From positions 171,775-235,774 of the forward strand of contig DAOUMA010000016.1 in assembly GCA_034414555.1 (NCBI GenBank): a stretch of DNA of 64,000 nucleotides, in the 5' to 3' direction. Positions 44,371-53,055 of this stretch are shown here, piece after piece. The position numbers and the translations under genes are program-made. This DNA is from CG2-30-46-19 sp034414555 (GTDB lineage: Bacteria > Chloroflexota > Dehalococcoidia > GIF9 > AB-539-J10). How positions within the stretch are numbered: position 1 is the stretch's first letter; each line of letters opens with the position of its first letter. The notes under the pieces were generated by a model. The model was given only the letters and a program-made list of their open reading frames with translations, searched no databases and was not told the DNA's origin.

Positions 44371-44994
44371 TTAATCCTTACCCACCTTACTTTTCTTTGC
44401 CGGTGCGGTAAGTATCTCGTCAATGATGCCATATTCCATTGCCTGCTTGGGATTAAGATAGAAATCTCTATCGGTATCATGAGCTATTTTTTCCATTGGT
44501 TGACCGGTATGTTTGGCGATGATATTGCGGATTGTTTCCTGCATTCTCATTATCTCCCGAGCGGCAATTTCGATGTCGGCTGCCTGCCCCTGGGCACCAC
44601 CCACTGCCTGATGAAGGTGTATGGTGGAATTGGGCAAGGCGTACCGCTTGCCCTTAGCTCCGGCACAAAGAAGTAAAGTGCCCATACTAGCGGCTAAACC
44701 AACACAAATCGTGGAAACATCGCACTTCATAAGTTGCATAGTATCGTAGATAGCCAATCCAGCAGCAATGATACCACCGGGACAATGGATATAAAGACTG
44801 ATATCCTTCTCCGGGTCCTCTCGCTCCAAATAGAGAAGCTGGGCGATGATAAGGTTAGCTACCTGGTCATTGATAGGCATACCCAAAAAGATGATTCTTT
44901 CCTTGAGCAGAAGGGAATATATGTCAAAGACACGTTCACCTCGAGCACCTGTTTCGGTCACCGAAGGGATTAATATCTGAAATTTATCATCCAT
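44371..44994 (-). CDS. clpP: ATP-dependent Clp protease proteolytic subunit
   Basis: A 207-residue ClpP starting at the ATG preceded by AAGGAGG. Catalytic residues: Ser103 in GLAASMGTLLL, His128 in IHLHQA, Asp177 in DTDRDFYL. The usual YINSPGG reads YIHCPGG here. A serine protease barrel that works with ClpX or ClpC. It follows tig with a small membrane protein gene in between, matching the common tig-clpP-clpX cluster, but clpX is absent here. Confidence 0.96.
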   Translation of the reverse strand: MDDKFQILIPSVTETGARGERVFDIYSLLLKERIIFLGMPINDQVANLIIAQLLYLEREDPEKDISLYIHCPGGIIAAGLAIYDTMQLMKCDVSTICVGLAASMGTLLLCAGAKGKRYALPNSTIHLHQAVGGAQGQAADIEIAAREIMRMQETIRNIIAKHTGQPMEKIAHDTDRDFYLNPKQAMEYGIIDEILTAPAKKSKVGKD

Positions 44995-45018
44995 GTGCAC
45001 CTCCTTAAACTGCAGTTC

Positions 45019-45228
45019 TTAAAGCCTAATCCCTCTGATTATCAACATTGCTGCGATTCCTCCCTCCACAATGCCCAATATCCTTATATTATATGAATTC
45101 CACCACTGAGTATGTAATATTGTATTAAGCTGCCCCGCAGCAATGTCAGGAGCAACCAATGTATATACACATATAAACACAAAGATGAATCCGAGCAGGA
45201 CAAATAAAAATAAACGGGATACGCCCAT
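45019..45228 (-). CDS. Small two-helix membrane protein
   Basis: A 69-residue protein from the ATG at 45228 with AGGGAG upstream. Two hydrophobic segments (LFLFVLLGFIFVFICVY and IRILGIVEGGIAAMLII). No family recognised. Located between tig and clpP on the same strand, so probably co-transcribed. Confidence 0.65.
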   Translation of the reverse strand: MGVSRLFLFVLLGFIFVFICVYTLVAPDIAAGQLNTILHTQWWNSYNIRILGIVEGGIAAMLIIRGIRL

Positions 45229-45247
45229 TGTTTCTCCCTGTTTCGAT

Positions 45248-46519
45248 TTAATTGCCACTGGTAGCTACCTTTACCAGCCAATCTACCGCTTTATCCCTCC
45301 GTAGAGTCTGTTGTATAGATTCCTTCACTTCAGGTAATTGCAATAACTGGCGCATTTTCTCAGTATCCCCTTCCTCACTTTTCACCATTTCACTTATTTG
45401 ATTATCTACCTCTGACTCACTAATTTCAATTTTTTCTATCTTGCCCACTTCATCCAATACAAGGAGGCGAGCAATTCGCTTTTTTACCGCCGGGCGTAGT
45501 GTCTCCCTTAACTTTTCCTCAGCAAGGTTAGTAGCACTTAAATAATCGCTGACTTTGGTAAATCCAAGGCGACGTGCCTCTCTTTCAAGAAGCCGGTCAA
45601 TTTCCTTATCCTCCAAAACAGGCGGGTAATGTACTTGACTGCCTTCAACCACAGCATCAATTACCCTTTCCTTCAATCTTTGTTTTCCTAACTGCTCCGC
45701 CTTAACTTTCAGGTCGGCAGATAACCTCTCCCTCATTGAGGTTAAGTTATCATAGCCACAGGTTTGAGCAAATTCATTATCCAACTCAGGCAGTTGCTTC
45801 TCCTTTATTTCACTGACAGCCACTTTAAAAAAGCATTCCTTGCCAGCAAACTCTTTAATTGGGTAATCCGGAGGAATAATAAGAGTGAAATCTTTTCCCT
45901 CCTTTTTCTTCATTCCCGTTAAATTCTCAGCAAATCCAGGGAGAGGCACTGGAGAATCCTTGTTTATCTCATAAACTATATCTTTGTGATTTAAGAATGG
46001 TTTTTCTCCAATGTTAGCTTCGATATTCAGGGTAATCAAATCATCAAATTGAACCGGGCGGTCCACAGGGGTGAGAACTGCATGCTCTTGCCGTTTCAAT
46101 TCAATAGCAGCATCAACCTCTTCCTCAGTAACTTCTACAGGCTCAGATTCTAACTTCAAGTTATGGTAATCGCCGAGCTCAACTGTAGGCTTAACGGGAA
46201 CAACGGCTTTAAAGACAACGGGCTCAGTCTGGACAATTTCTATTTTGGGCTGCTCAATAGGCTCAATCTTTTGTAAGTCAATAGCTTCGCGGTAAAGCCG
46301 CGGTATTAATTCCTCTAACGCTTCCTCCAATAACGCACCTTTACCGATATGTTGTTCCAAGATAAGTCGGGGAGCTTTTCCTTTGCGAAAGCCCGGAACG
46401 GAAACTTTGTTAACTAAACGGCGATAAGCATCGTCCTTGGCTTTGCTAAGCTCACCAGCTTCAGCTTCGATATTAAGTGCTACCTGGCTATCTTCCAAGG
46501 TCTCGGTGGTTACTTTCAT
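45248..46519 (-). CDS. tig: Trigger factor
   Basis: A ribosome-associated chaperone and peptidyl-prolyl isomerase of about 423 residues. The ribosome-binding signature VPGFRKGKAPR is near residue 43, the FKBP-like domain in the middle (FDDLITLNIEA...LPGFAENLTGMKKKEGKDF), and a long helical C-terminal chaperone domain. I take the ATG of MKVTTE; an upstream ATG adds three residues. Confidence 0.95.
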   Translation of the reverse strand: MKVTTETLEDSQVALNIEAEAGELSKAKDDAYRRLVNKVSVPGFRKGKAPRLILEQHIGKGALLEEALEELIPRLYREAIDLQKIEPIEQPKIEIVQTEPVVFKAVVPVKPTVELGDYHNLKLESEPVEVTEEEVDAAIELKRQEHAVLTPVDRPVQFDDLITLNIEANIGEKPFLNHKDIVYEINKDSPVPLPGFAENLTGMKKKEGKDFTLIIPPDYPIKEFAGKECFFKVAVSEIKEKQLPELDNEFAQTCGYDNLTSMRERLSADLKVKAEQLGKQRLKERVIDAVVEGSQVHYPPVLEDKEIDRLLEREARRLGFTKVSDYLSATNLAEEKLRETLRPAVKKRIARLLVLDEVGKIEKIEISESEVDNQISEMVKSEEGDTEKMRQLLQLPEVKESIQQTLRRDKAVDWLVKVATSGN

Positions 46520-46534
46520 ACTTCGCATCCATAA

Positions 46535-48313
46535 TTAGCTTTCTTTTAACTTCAGGTTTAGCTCGTCAAGTTGCTCCTTATCAGCCTCTGAAGGAGCACC
46601 AAACATGAGGTCCTCAGCATTTTGATTCTTAGGGAAAGCAATAACCTCCCTGATAGTTCTTTCCCCAGCAAGAAGCATTACCAGACGGTCCAGACCAATA
46701 GCAATGCCGCCGTGAGGCGGAGCCCCATATTCCAACGCCCGCAGAAGAGCCCCAAATCGGGCTTGCATCTCCGACTTGCTGTAACCAAGCAGTTTAAATA
46801 TCCTCTCCTGAACTTGACGCTGGTGTATTCTAATACTGCCACTGCCAAGCTCACAACCATTGCATACTACATCATAGTGACGTCCGTGCACTTTATCTGG
46901 CTCCTTATCAAGCAGTGGCATATCCTTCTGCTGAGGAGCAGTGAAGGGGTGATGCATGGGCCCCCAACAATTTCTCATCTCATCCCATTCCAGTAAGGGG
47001 AAATCAATTATAAATGCGAAGGCTAGCAAATCATCATTTAATAAGTTCAGTCGATGTGCCATTTCGCACCGTAATTCTCCCAATGCCTTGTTAACTACTT
47101 CTAATTTAGCGCCGATAATCAACAGCAAGTCGCCAGGTTTAGCCTCAAATCTGGCAATTACCTCCTTTATCTGCTCCGGGGTTAAATACTTCGTAGCTAC
47201 CGACCTAACTTCATTTACTTCAGAGCCTTCCCCGGTAACAGCCATAGTTATCAAACCCTGTGCTCCATGGTCTTTGGCTAACTGGATTAACTCATCAAGT
47301 TGATGGCGAGTGTAGTGAGCACAGCCAGGAATGGATATTCCTTTTACCCTTCCGCCTTCATCCATAGCAGCGCGAAAAATATCGAAGTCAGTCTCAGCAG
47401 CAACATCGGATATATCCTTGAGCTCCAGGCCAAAACGTATATCGGGCTTATCCGTGCCATAGCGCTCCATTGCCTCCCTATAGGTGAGGTGCGGGAAAGG
47501 CTTTAACATTTCCATGCCTGGTTTGACAGTTTTCACAAGCGAGGCAAGAAGCTCTTCCGTAAGCTGCAATATATCCTCTTCTTCAACAAAGCTCATCTCC
47601 AAATCAAGTTGGGTAAATTCCGGCTGGCGGTCAGCCCTTAGGTCCTCATCTCTGAAGCAGCGGGCTATCTGAAAATATTTTTCAAAGCCGGCAACCATGA
47701 GAATCTGCTTGAGCTGCTGCGGTGATTGGGGAAGAGCATAAAATTTACCGGGGTTAAGGCGGCTGGGCACAAGGTAATCACGGGCTCCTTCGGGGGTGCT
47801 CTTAATCAATATCGGCGTTTCAATCTCAACAAAACCCTTGGCATCTAGAAAATCGCGCATAAACTTTATCACCTTATAACGCAACACAATATTGTCCCTT
47901 ACTCTAGGCCTCCTTAGATACAGGTAGCGATTCTCCAGGCAGAGACTTTCATCTACCTCCTCATCTTCATTTACGTAAAGTGGCGGTGTCTCCGATGGGT
48001 TGAGAACGACGACTTCCCGGGCCACAATCTCAATCTCACCGGTAGCTAATTTTATGTTTTGTGTTCCTTCAGGACGTATAGCAACTTCTCCAATAACCTG
48101 GACTACATATTCATTGCGCAGGGAGTCAGCTACCTGAAATGCTTCCTTTGATGTTTGGGAATTAAAAACTACCTGGACTATGTCACTGCTATCCCGCAAG
48201 TCGATAAATATCATGCCGCCATGGTCACGCCGTCGATGTACCCAACCAGCTACAACTACTTTGTGCCCGGCATGTTCTTTTCTTAACTCACCACAGCTAT
48301 GGCTTTTGAGCAA
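46535..48313 (-). CDS. aspS: Aspartyl-tRNA synthetase (bacterial type with GAD domain)
   Basis: A 592-residue class II synthetase: OB-fold anticodon domain (VAGWVHRRRDHGGMIFIDLRD), motif 2 region (FRDEDLRADRQPEFTQLDLEMSF), the bacterial GAD insertion in the middle, and motif 3 (GIAIGLDRLVMLLAG). No separate feature here tells whether it is discriminating or also charges tRNA-Asn. It lies just upstream of tig on the same strand, with 15 bases between. Confidence 0.97.
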   Translation of the reverse strand: MLKSHSCGELRKEHAGHKVVVAGWVHRRRDHGGMIFIDLRDSSDIVQVVFNSQTSKEAFQVADSLRNEYVVQVIGEVAIRPEGTQNIKLATGEIEIVAREVVVLNPSETPPLYVNEDEEVDESLCLENRYLYLRRPRVRDNIVLRYKVIKFMRDFLDAKGFVEIETPILIKSTPEGARDYLVPSRLNPGKFYALPQSPQQLKQILMVAGFEKYFQIARCFRDEDLRADRQPEFTQLDLEMSFVEEEDILQLTEELLASLVKTVKPGMEMLKPFPHLTYREAMERYGTDKPDIRFGLELKDISDVAAETDFDIFRAAMDEGGRVKGISIPGCAHYTRHQLDELIQLAKDHGAQGLITMAVTGEGSEVNEVRSVATKYLTPEQIKEVIARFEAKPGDLLLIIGAKLEVVNKALGELRCEMAHRLNLLNDDLLAFAFIIDFPLLEWDEMRNCWGPMHHPFTAPQQKDMPLLDKEPDKVHGRHYDVVCNGCELGSGSIRIHQRQVQERIFKLLGYSKSEMQARFGALLRALEYGAPPHGGIAIGLDRLVMLLAGERTIREVIAFPKNQNAEDLMFGAPSEADKEQLDELNLKLKES

Positions 48314-48394
48314 AGATACCTCCTGCTTAATTTGTGTAACGGATTATAGCTTATAGCGGGCTGCTACTCAATCGTTGGCAACAAGCTTGTTAGT

Positions 48395-48847
48395 TCAATC
48401 TTCGCATTCCAGGCTAAAGTCAGCGCTGCACCTTCCAGTCATCTCTTCTATCCGAATGATTCCAATGCAAGATTTCACATTCTGAAGGTGCTCTTCGCTG
48501 AGTTCTTGACCAGTGAGGACTTCAAAGCACTTCTTCTTTGCCTTAACATCCTCATTCAAGCTCGCTGTGCCGTAACAAATCACGCTGGCCCAGCCCTTTT
48601 GCCACTCATCAACTTGAAAGCAAACCCTGTTGTTTTTCCGGATAAAATCCAGCTTCTTACCTTGCCTGGCTGAATGAAAATAAATCTTTCCTCGCTCGTA
48701 CCCGTAGGCGACGGGGACAACATAAGGTTCGTTCTCAAAGCAAAGCCCCAGCCTGCCATAAGAATGTCCCTTAACAAAACGCTCCATTTCATCCTGGCTC
48801 AGCGCTCTTGGTTTTTGGTGCACAAACTGCTGCATATTCCCTGCCAA
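48395..48847 (-). CDS. Pyridoxamine 5'-phosphate oxidase-family flavin-binding protein (NimA-like)
   Basis: A 150-residue split-barrel protein: LSQDEMERFVKGHSYGRLGLC, PYVVPVAYGYERGKIYFHSA, GKKLDFIRKNNRVCFQVDE, SVICYGTASL. This matches the family that includes NimA nitroimidazole reductases and heme- or flavin-binding split barrels. Substrate unknown. Confidence 0.88.
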   Translation of the reverse strand: MAGNMQQFVHQKPRALSQDEMERFVKGHSYGRLGLCFENEPYVVPVAYGYERGKIYFHSARQGKKLDFIRKNNRVCFQVDEWQKGWASVICYGTASLNEDVKAKKKCFEVLTGQELSEEHLQNVKSCIGIIRIEEMTGRCSADFSLECED

Positions 48848-48861
48848 TCATTCACCTCCAG

Positions 48862-49089
48862 CTATTTTTTCTTAACCAGCACTCCAAGCAACCCGCTTAC
48901 CAGGTTCCACAGCTCATGCTCCGTTGTTTGATGGTATTCCTCAAGCATTTTCAGGACCGCATCCTGCTCCTCCGGCGTTAGCAAAACCCACTGCTTTTGA
49001 AGCTCTGGCGGCATATGCTGATAGTAAGCCCTCCGCAGCTCCTCCGTCAGTGGTCGCCCCCTTTTCCGGCGAACATCCTCTGACTCCAT
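48862..49089 (-). CDS. Short protein of unknown function
   Basis: A 75-residue protein, basic at the N-terminus (RRKRGRPLTEELRRAYY), then helical and acidic (LTPEEQDAVLKMLEEYHQ) with a hydrophobic end. I recognise no family. It follows the radical SAM gene on the same strand at a distance of 32 bases and precedes the PPOX gene by 14, so the three are likely one operon. Confidence 0.6.
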   Translation of the reverse strand: MESEDVRRKRGRPLTEELRRAYYQHMPPELQKQWVLLTPEEQDAVLKMLEEYHQTTEHELWNLVSGLLGVLVKKK

Positions 49090-49121
49090 TCTACCTTCTC
49101 CTTTTTAGCCCAGTTCACACA

Positions 49122-50165
49122 CTATATCCAGCATCCCGGGTCGGAGGCAAGCACATCGCCGGTCTCTTCATAAGCCCTGCCCCGGCATCCGACACAGGTA
49201 TCCTTGTAATTGCATTGCCCGCATTTGCCCTCTAGTTCCCGGGAGCGCAGTTGTTTTAATACCAGCGACCTATTCCATATCTCCTGGATGCTTTTCTCCC
49301 TTATATTGCCCAGGTTAATTTGCAGCAGCATGCAGGGGTTAACTTCACCATTAGGTGCAATCCTGATATAGCCAAAAGGCATCCCGGCAGCACAACCCCG
49401 GCCATAGTAGGGGATGCGGACTAAAAGCTCCGGGGGGAAATAGCGGGGGACAATTTTCCTCTCCTGAAGTATCAGGGGATACATAGGACAGGCAGGCACT
49501 CTTATGATGATAGGGCAATCTATCTGGGCTTGAGCCAGCCACACCATTATTTGTTTCCTTTTCTCAGGGCTTAGCGACTCACCGCGACATTCCATTTTCG
49601 CCCTGCCTGCTTCCACCAGGTCGAAAAACTCAGCAGCATCGGCGCCGCTTTTCACCGCTAGCTTTAGCATATCCGGAACTTCGGGGAGCGTTTGCTTTCT
49701 AATAACCATGCCAAATTGAAACGGCAGACCGGCCTCCTTACATGCTGCTGCTCCACCCATTGCCTGGTCAAAAGCCCCTTTATTGCCACGAAAGGTATCG
49801 TGAACCTCAGCTCTGGTGCTGTCTATGGAAATAGCTACCGATTGAACACCAGCCTTTTTTATCCTTTCAGCCATGGCTTTATCAATAAGCGTCCCATTGC
49901 TGCCGATGCCGGTCATTAAACCCTTGCTTACGGCATAGGAAGCAATCTCCAGAAAATCAGGACGGCATAAAGGCTCACCGCCATCCAGAACGAGAAATTT
50001 CGCCCCCCACTCCGCCAGCTCATCAATAAGCTCCCTGGCTTCTTCCGTCGATAGCTCATCATTTGATGCTTCTTCCGTAGCCTGAGCATAACAATGCTTG
50101 CAGTTTAGATTACATTTGCTGGTGATGCCGTAAGAGACCATGAACGGTGGTGGTATATCAGCCAT
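49122..50165 (-). CDS. Radical SAM / SPASM domain protein
   Basis: About 347 residues from the ATG with AAAGGAG upstream. The radical SAM motif CNLNCKHC is near residue 18, DGGEPLCRPD and GSNGTLID follow, and the C-terminal SPASM cysteines are at CAAGMPFGY, PCMLL, CGQCNYKDTCVGC and the final CW. It resembles heme-pathway enzymes such as AhbD/NirJ and peptide-modifying SPASM enzymes. With a heme-type prenyltransferase 2 kb away the first is possible, but nothing here decides it. Confidence 0.85.
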   Translation of the reverse strand: MADIPPPFMVSYGITSKCNLNCKHCYAQATEEASNDELSTEEARELIDELAEWGAKFLVLDGGEPLCRPDFLEIASYAVSKGLMTGIGSNGTLIDKAMAERIKKAGVQSVAISIDSTRAEVHDTFRGNKGAFDQAMGGAAACKEAGLPFQFGMVIRKQTLPEVPDMLKLAVKSGADAAEFFDLVEAGRAKMECRGESLSPEKRKQIMVWLAQAQIDCPIIIRVPACPMYPLILQERKIVPRYFPPELLVRIPYYGRGCAAGMPFGYIRIAPNGEVNPCMLLQINLGNIREKSIQEIWNRSLVLKQLRSRELEGKCGQCNYKDTCVGCRGRAYEETGDVLASDPGCWI

Positions 50166-50317
50166 TTTCTCCTTTAGCAATAGTCTCGCTCTGTGCTAAT
50201 TTCGCCGCAATCACCGTTAAAACAGCATTACAGCCACAATTGGCATTAAATATGAAGTATATCACGTCAGGCTGCTTTTAGTGCATTCTTGGTGATTTTT
50301 TAAGCATCACCTTGAAG

Positions 50318-50893
50318 TCAGGAGATAAGATGCTTGGGCTTAGCCTTGCGCCTGAAGTAATAGACGACACATCCCAGAAGCAACATTCCAACGATAATGC
50401 CGATAACCAATCTCACATTCGTACCAGCTACCACCTCTCCGCCAGTCGACACCAGAAGGCGGATATAGTAATTCACCACCAGGAATTCTTGTTCTTCAGG
50501 GTATACCCTCAGCCATATCTCCCAATCCTTGCCTGCCCATTTTTGATTCGCTGGTATGGCAACTGTGACTTTCGTTTTAGCCTCAGAATTAGCTTCTACG
50601 CTAACCTTTTGTGAAGAGAAACTTATCCAGCTCTCATCAGGAAATTCAGCTCTCCCTTCCCTTCTTTCTGATTCCTCGGGATTATAAGTGGTCAACGCGA
50701 AAACATGATTTACATCCTCTTTATTACGAATAGTAAGGTTGAATTGAGCTTCTCCCCCAAGAGATAGATTATCTATCTTTATCTCCATAGGGGACACACT
50801 GAAGTTCTGAGCTTGAGCTGGGAAGGGAAATAAAATAATTACAATTAATAAAAATGCAGCAAGGTAAACGAGGTGTTTGCTCTGCGGCATCAT
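50318..50893 (-). CDS. Secreted protein with C-terminal membrane anchor
   Basis: About 191 residues: signal peptide (LVYLAAFLLIVIILFPFPAQAQ), an Ig-like beta-sandwich body (VSPMEIKIDNLSLGGEAQFNLTIRNKED, ESWISFSSQKVSVEANSEAK) and a C-terminal membrane helix (VRLVIGIIVGMLLLGCVVYYF) with a basic tail. It is translationally coupled (TGATG) to the secreted protein upstream. It probably displays or anchors that partner at the cell surface (inference). Confidence 0.72.
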   Translation of the reverse strand: MMPQSKHLVYLAAFLLIVIILFPFPAQAQNFSVSPMEIKIDNLSLGGEAQFNLTIRNKEDVNHVFALTTYNPEESERREGRAEFPDESWISFSSQKVSVEANSEAKTKVTVAIPANQKWAGKDWEIWLRVYPEEQEFLVVNYYIRLLVSTGGEVVAGTNVRLVIGIIVGMLLLGCVVYYFRRKAKPKHLIS

Positions 50894-51444
50894 CACGCGG
50901 CTACCGCACTTATGGTGACATGGGTTTGCATCGTAGCATTACCAACCGAGAAATAACCAGTCCCACCTTTGGTAAAGTCAGGTTGAGGAGTTAGCAGTCT
51001 CAATCCGAATTGGTGGCTGTCACCGGGGGCCATGCTAATGGAGTAAAATTGAGTTTGTTCTTTAGTGATTGGGATATAATCTCCCATATCCCAACCTTTA
51101 AACCAAAGCACATATACACGCTCACCATTGTTTCCATCACTGCTCAATGTCCATACATATGTAGGGTCATGAACACACACGGCGTCGCCCGCAGTGATAA
51201 AAGTATTGACATTGCAATTGCTTGTGGGGTCAACAGTCAAGTTGAACTGCGTTAGTCCTGTGTTATATTCTGTGTTCGGGCTTACAGTTCCGAAGCTCCA
51301 ATTTGCCGGGGTTAGGATAATAGAAGACTCTGTTGTTCCATTCATAGTAATGGTTATGCTGTCACTATCTTGTGCCATCGCTGGCAAACATGAAATCAGA
51401 GCCAGAATGATTGCCGATAAAATAATTATAATACCTGACTTCAT
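50893..51444 (-). CDS. Secreted beta-rich protein A
   Basis: About 183 residues from the ATG at 51444 with GGAG upstream. Signal peptide (GIIIILSAIILALISCLPAMA), then a beta-rich domain: ITITMNGTTESSIILTPANW, YVWTLSSDGNNGERVYVLW, HQFGLRLLTP, and the C-terminus TMQTHVTISAVAA. It is a clear paralog of the next upstream gene. No named family recognised. Confidence 0.72.
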   Translation of the reverse strand: MKSGIIIILSAIILALISCLPAMAQDSDSITITMNGTTESSIILTPANWSFGTVSPNTEYNTGLTQFNLTVDPTSNCNVNTFITAGDAVCVHDPTYVWTLSSDGNNGERVYVLWFKGWDMGDYIPITKEQTQFYSISMAPGDSHQFGLRLLTPQPDFTKGGTGYFSVGNATMQTHVTISAVAA

Positions 51445-51479
51445 TTCCTTCTCCAGCATATTAATTTCAAATCATTTCA

Positions 51480-52052
51480 TTAAGCAGCCACTGCACTTAT
51501 GGTAATATTAGTTTGCATTGACCTGCCGCCGATAAAATAAGTGGGAGTTAGCAATTTCAGCCCAAATTGCTCTGTATCACCGTGCTTCCTGAGATTCAAT
51601 AGCTTGCCATCTCTTGTCCATTCCATAGGGGTTCCCGTCGTGGTAATAAGGCTATAGCTGTCCTCTGTATCGCCCTTTATGTGATACCAAAGCGCATACA
51701 CATTTTTGCCATTATCACCAGTACCGCTTAGAGTCCACTTATACTCAGGATTCGTGACCCATTTAGCATCTTCACCCTGGATATAAATAGTCACATTAGC
51801 GTTTCCCTCGTTGGTTATAGTGCACCAACTTGCTGGCAGGTCGGTTTTATACGTGGTATTTAAGCTCACGACGTCTTCGCCAGCTGGCTTCCATCCTGTC
51901 TGACTCAAACTGATAGCCATCACCGATGTTGTATTCATGGTAATAGTTGTTACACCAGTGCTGTTATCCGCCGCCATCACCGGCAAGTAAGCGATTGCAG
52001 CCAGAATAACAGCTGCCAGAATAGTTACAACGGCAATTCTCTCCCGCCTCAT
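51480..52052 (-). CDS. Secreted beta-rich protein B, paralog of protein A
   Basis: About 190 residues from the ATG at 52052. Signal peptide (RIAVVTILAAVILAAIAYLPVMAAD). It shares with protein A the ITMNTTS start, the Y-x-W-T-L-S-G-x-G-D-N-G-K block with VYALW, the FGLKLLTP block and the C-terminus MQTNITISAVAA. Together with the anchored protein downstream it forms a three-gene surface module. Confidence 0.72.
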   Translation of the reverse strand: MRRERIAVVTILAAVILAAIAYLPVMAADNSTGVTTITMNTTSVMAISLSQTGWKPAGEDVVSLNTTYKTDLPASWCTITNEGNANVTIYIQGEDAKWVTNPEYKWTLSGTGDNGKNVYALWYHIKGDTEDSYSLITTTGTPMEWTRDGKLLNLRKHGDTEQFGLKLLTPTYFIGGRSMQTNITISAVAA

Positions 52053-52167
52053 TGCCAGTTTGCCCAAAACTTTTGTTATGGTACAAAATTCATTATCTTT
52101 GCGTCAAGACATTACTTTAGGGCTTTATTATGAACTTCGTGGAGGAATTTAACCCGGCAAACAGCCG

Positions 52168-53055
52168 CTACAGCAGCCAGGCGTCCAGGCACATAGTGAT
52201 AAAGAGGATACCGAGGTAGGGGAAGGCGGTCAGCTTATACACCTGCCACGCCGATTTTGAGCTCTGCATGCTTAGCAGGCGAAGACAGGCAGAAACCAGC
52301 AAGACGCCGAGGATATTAGCCACTACCAGGTAGAACAGGTGGAAATGGCAGGCAAAGAAAACAAAGATGGACCCTCCATAAAGGAGAAGGGACAAGCCGA
52401 AGAGCAACTTAACCGATTTATTAACTTCCCAATCCAGTGGGAAATAACGCAGCCCGGCCTGGCGATAATCGTCCCGATAGGCAACCATAACGCTCCAGAC
52501 ATGCAGCGGAATCCAGACAGCAACTAAAAGGCAGATGGATAGAATTTGAAGGTCAAATACCGGTCTTATGGCGAACCAACCGATGAGCACGGGGACACAG
52601 CCGGCGATTATCCCCAGGAAAACTTCCAGAGAGGTTTTCCGCCACAGCGCTGCGGCGATAACACCAATAGCTCCAAATATGAAACACCAGGGATTGACCA
52701 GCCAGGCTAAGGTCAGCCCGATAACTATCAGGGCGATAATCAACGGGAGCGATTTCTCCGGGGGATAAATACGTCGGGATGGCAGCGCTCTAAGACAGGT
52801 CCGGCGCATCAGGGCATCGATATTGCGGTCGAGATAATTGGTAAGCCCATTACACCCGGGGATGCCCACGGCGATAGCGGCTGCCACCAGAATGAACTCC
52901 CGAAGCGGGAAAAAACCTCCGGCAGCAACAATGCCTCCCGAAGCGATAAGGGCAGCGATAATGCCCATGAGGAAATGTAACCCCGATTCCCGGGGCTTCA
53001 ATACCTCGATGTAATTCCAGGCAGCCTTTCTCCTGCTGGTAGCAACCGGATTCAT
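52168..53055 (-). CDS. ctaB: UbiA-family prenyltransferase, protoheme IX farnesyltransferase-like
   Basis: A 295-residue membrane protein with about nine hydrophobic segments. The first Asp-rich motif NYLDRNIDALMRRT and RALPSRRI are as in heme O synthase; the second region reads WIPLHVWSVMVAYRDDYRQAG, close to the CtaB pattern. CtaB farnesylates heme b to heme O. No cytochrome oxidase genes are in the window, so another UbiA role cannot be excluded. Its start overlaps the aroK-aroB stop by four bases. Confidence 0.8.
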   Translation of the reverse strand: MNPVATSRRKAAWNYIEVLKPRESGLHFLMGIIAALIASGGIVAAGGFFPLREFILVAAAIAVGIPGCNGLTNYLDRNIDALMRRTCLRALPSRRIYPPEKSLPLIIALIVIGLTLAWLVNPWCFIFGAIGVIAAALWRKTSLEVFLGIIAGCVPVLIGWFAIRPVFDLQILSICLLVAVWIPLHVWSVMVAYRDDYRQAGLRYFPLDWEVNKSVKLLFGLSLLLYGGSIFVFFACHFHLFYLVVANILGVLLVSACLRLLSMQSSKSAWQVYKLTAFPYLGILFITMCLDAWLL

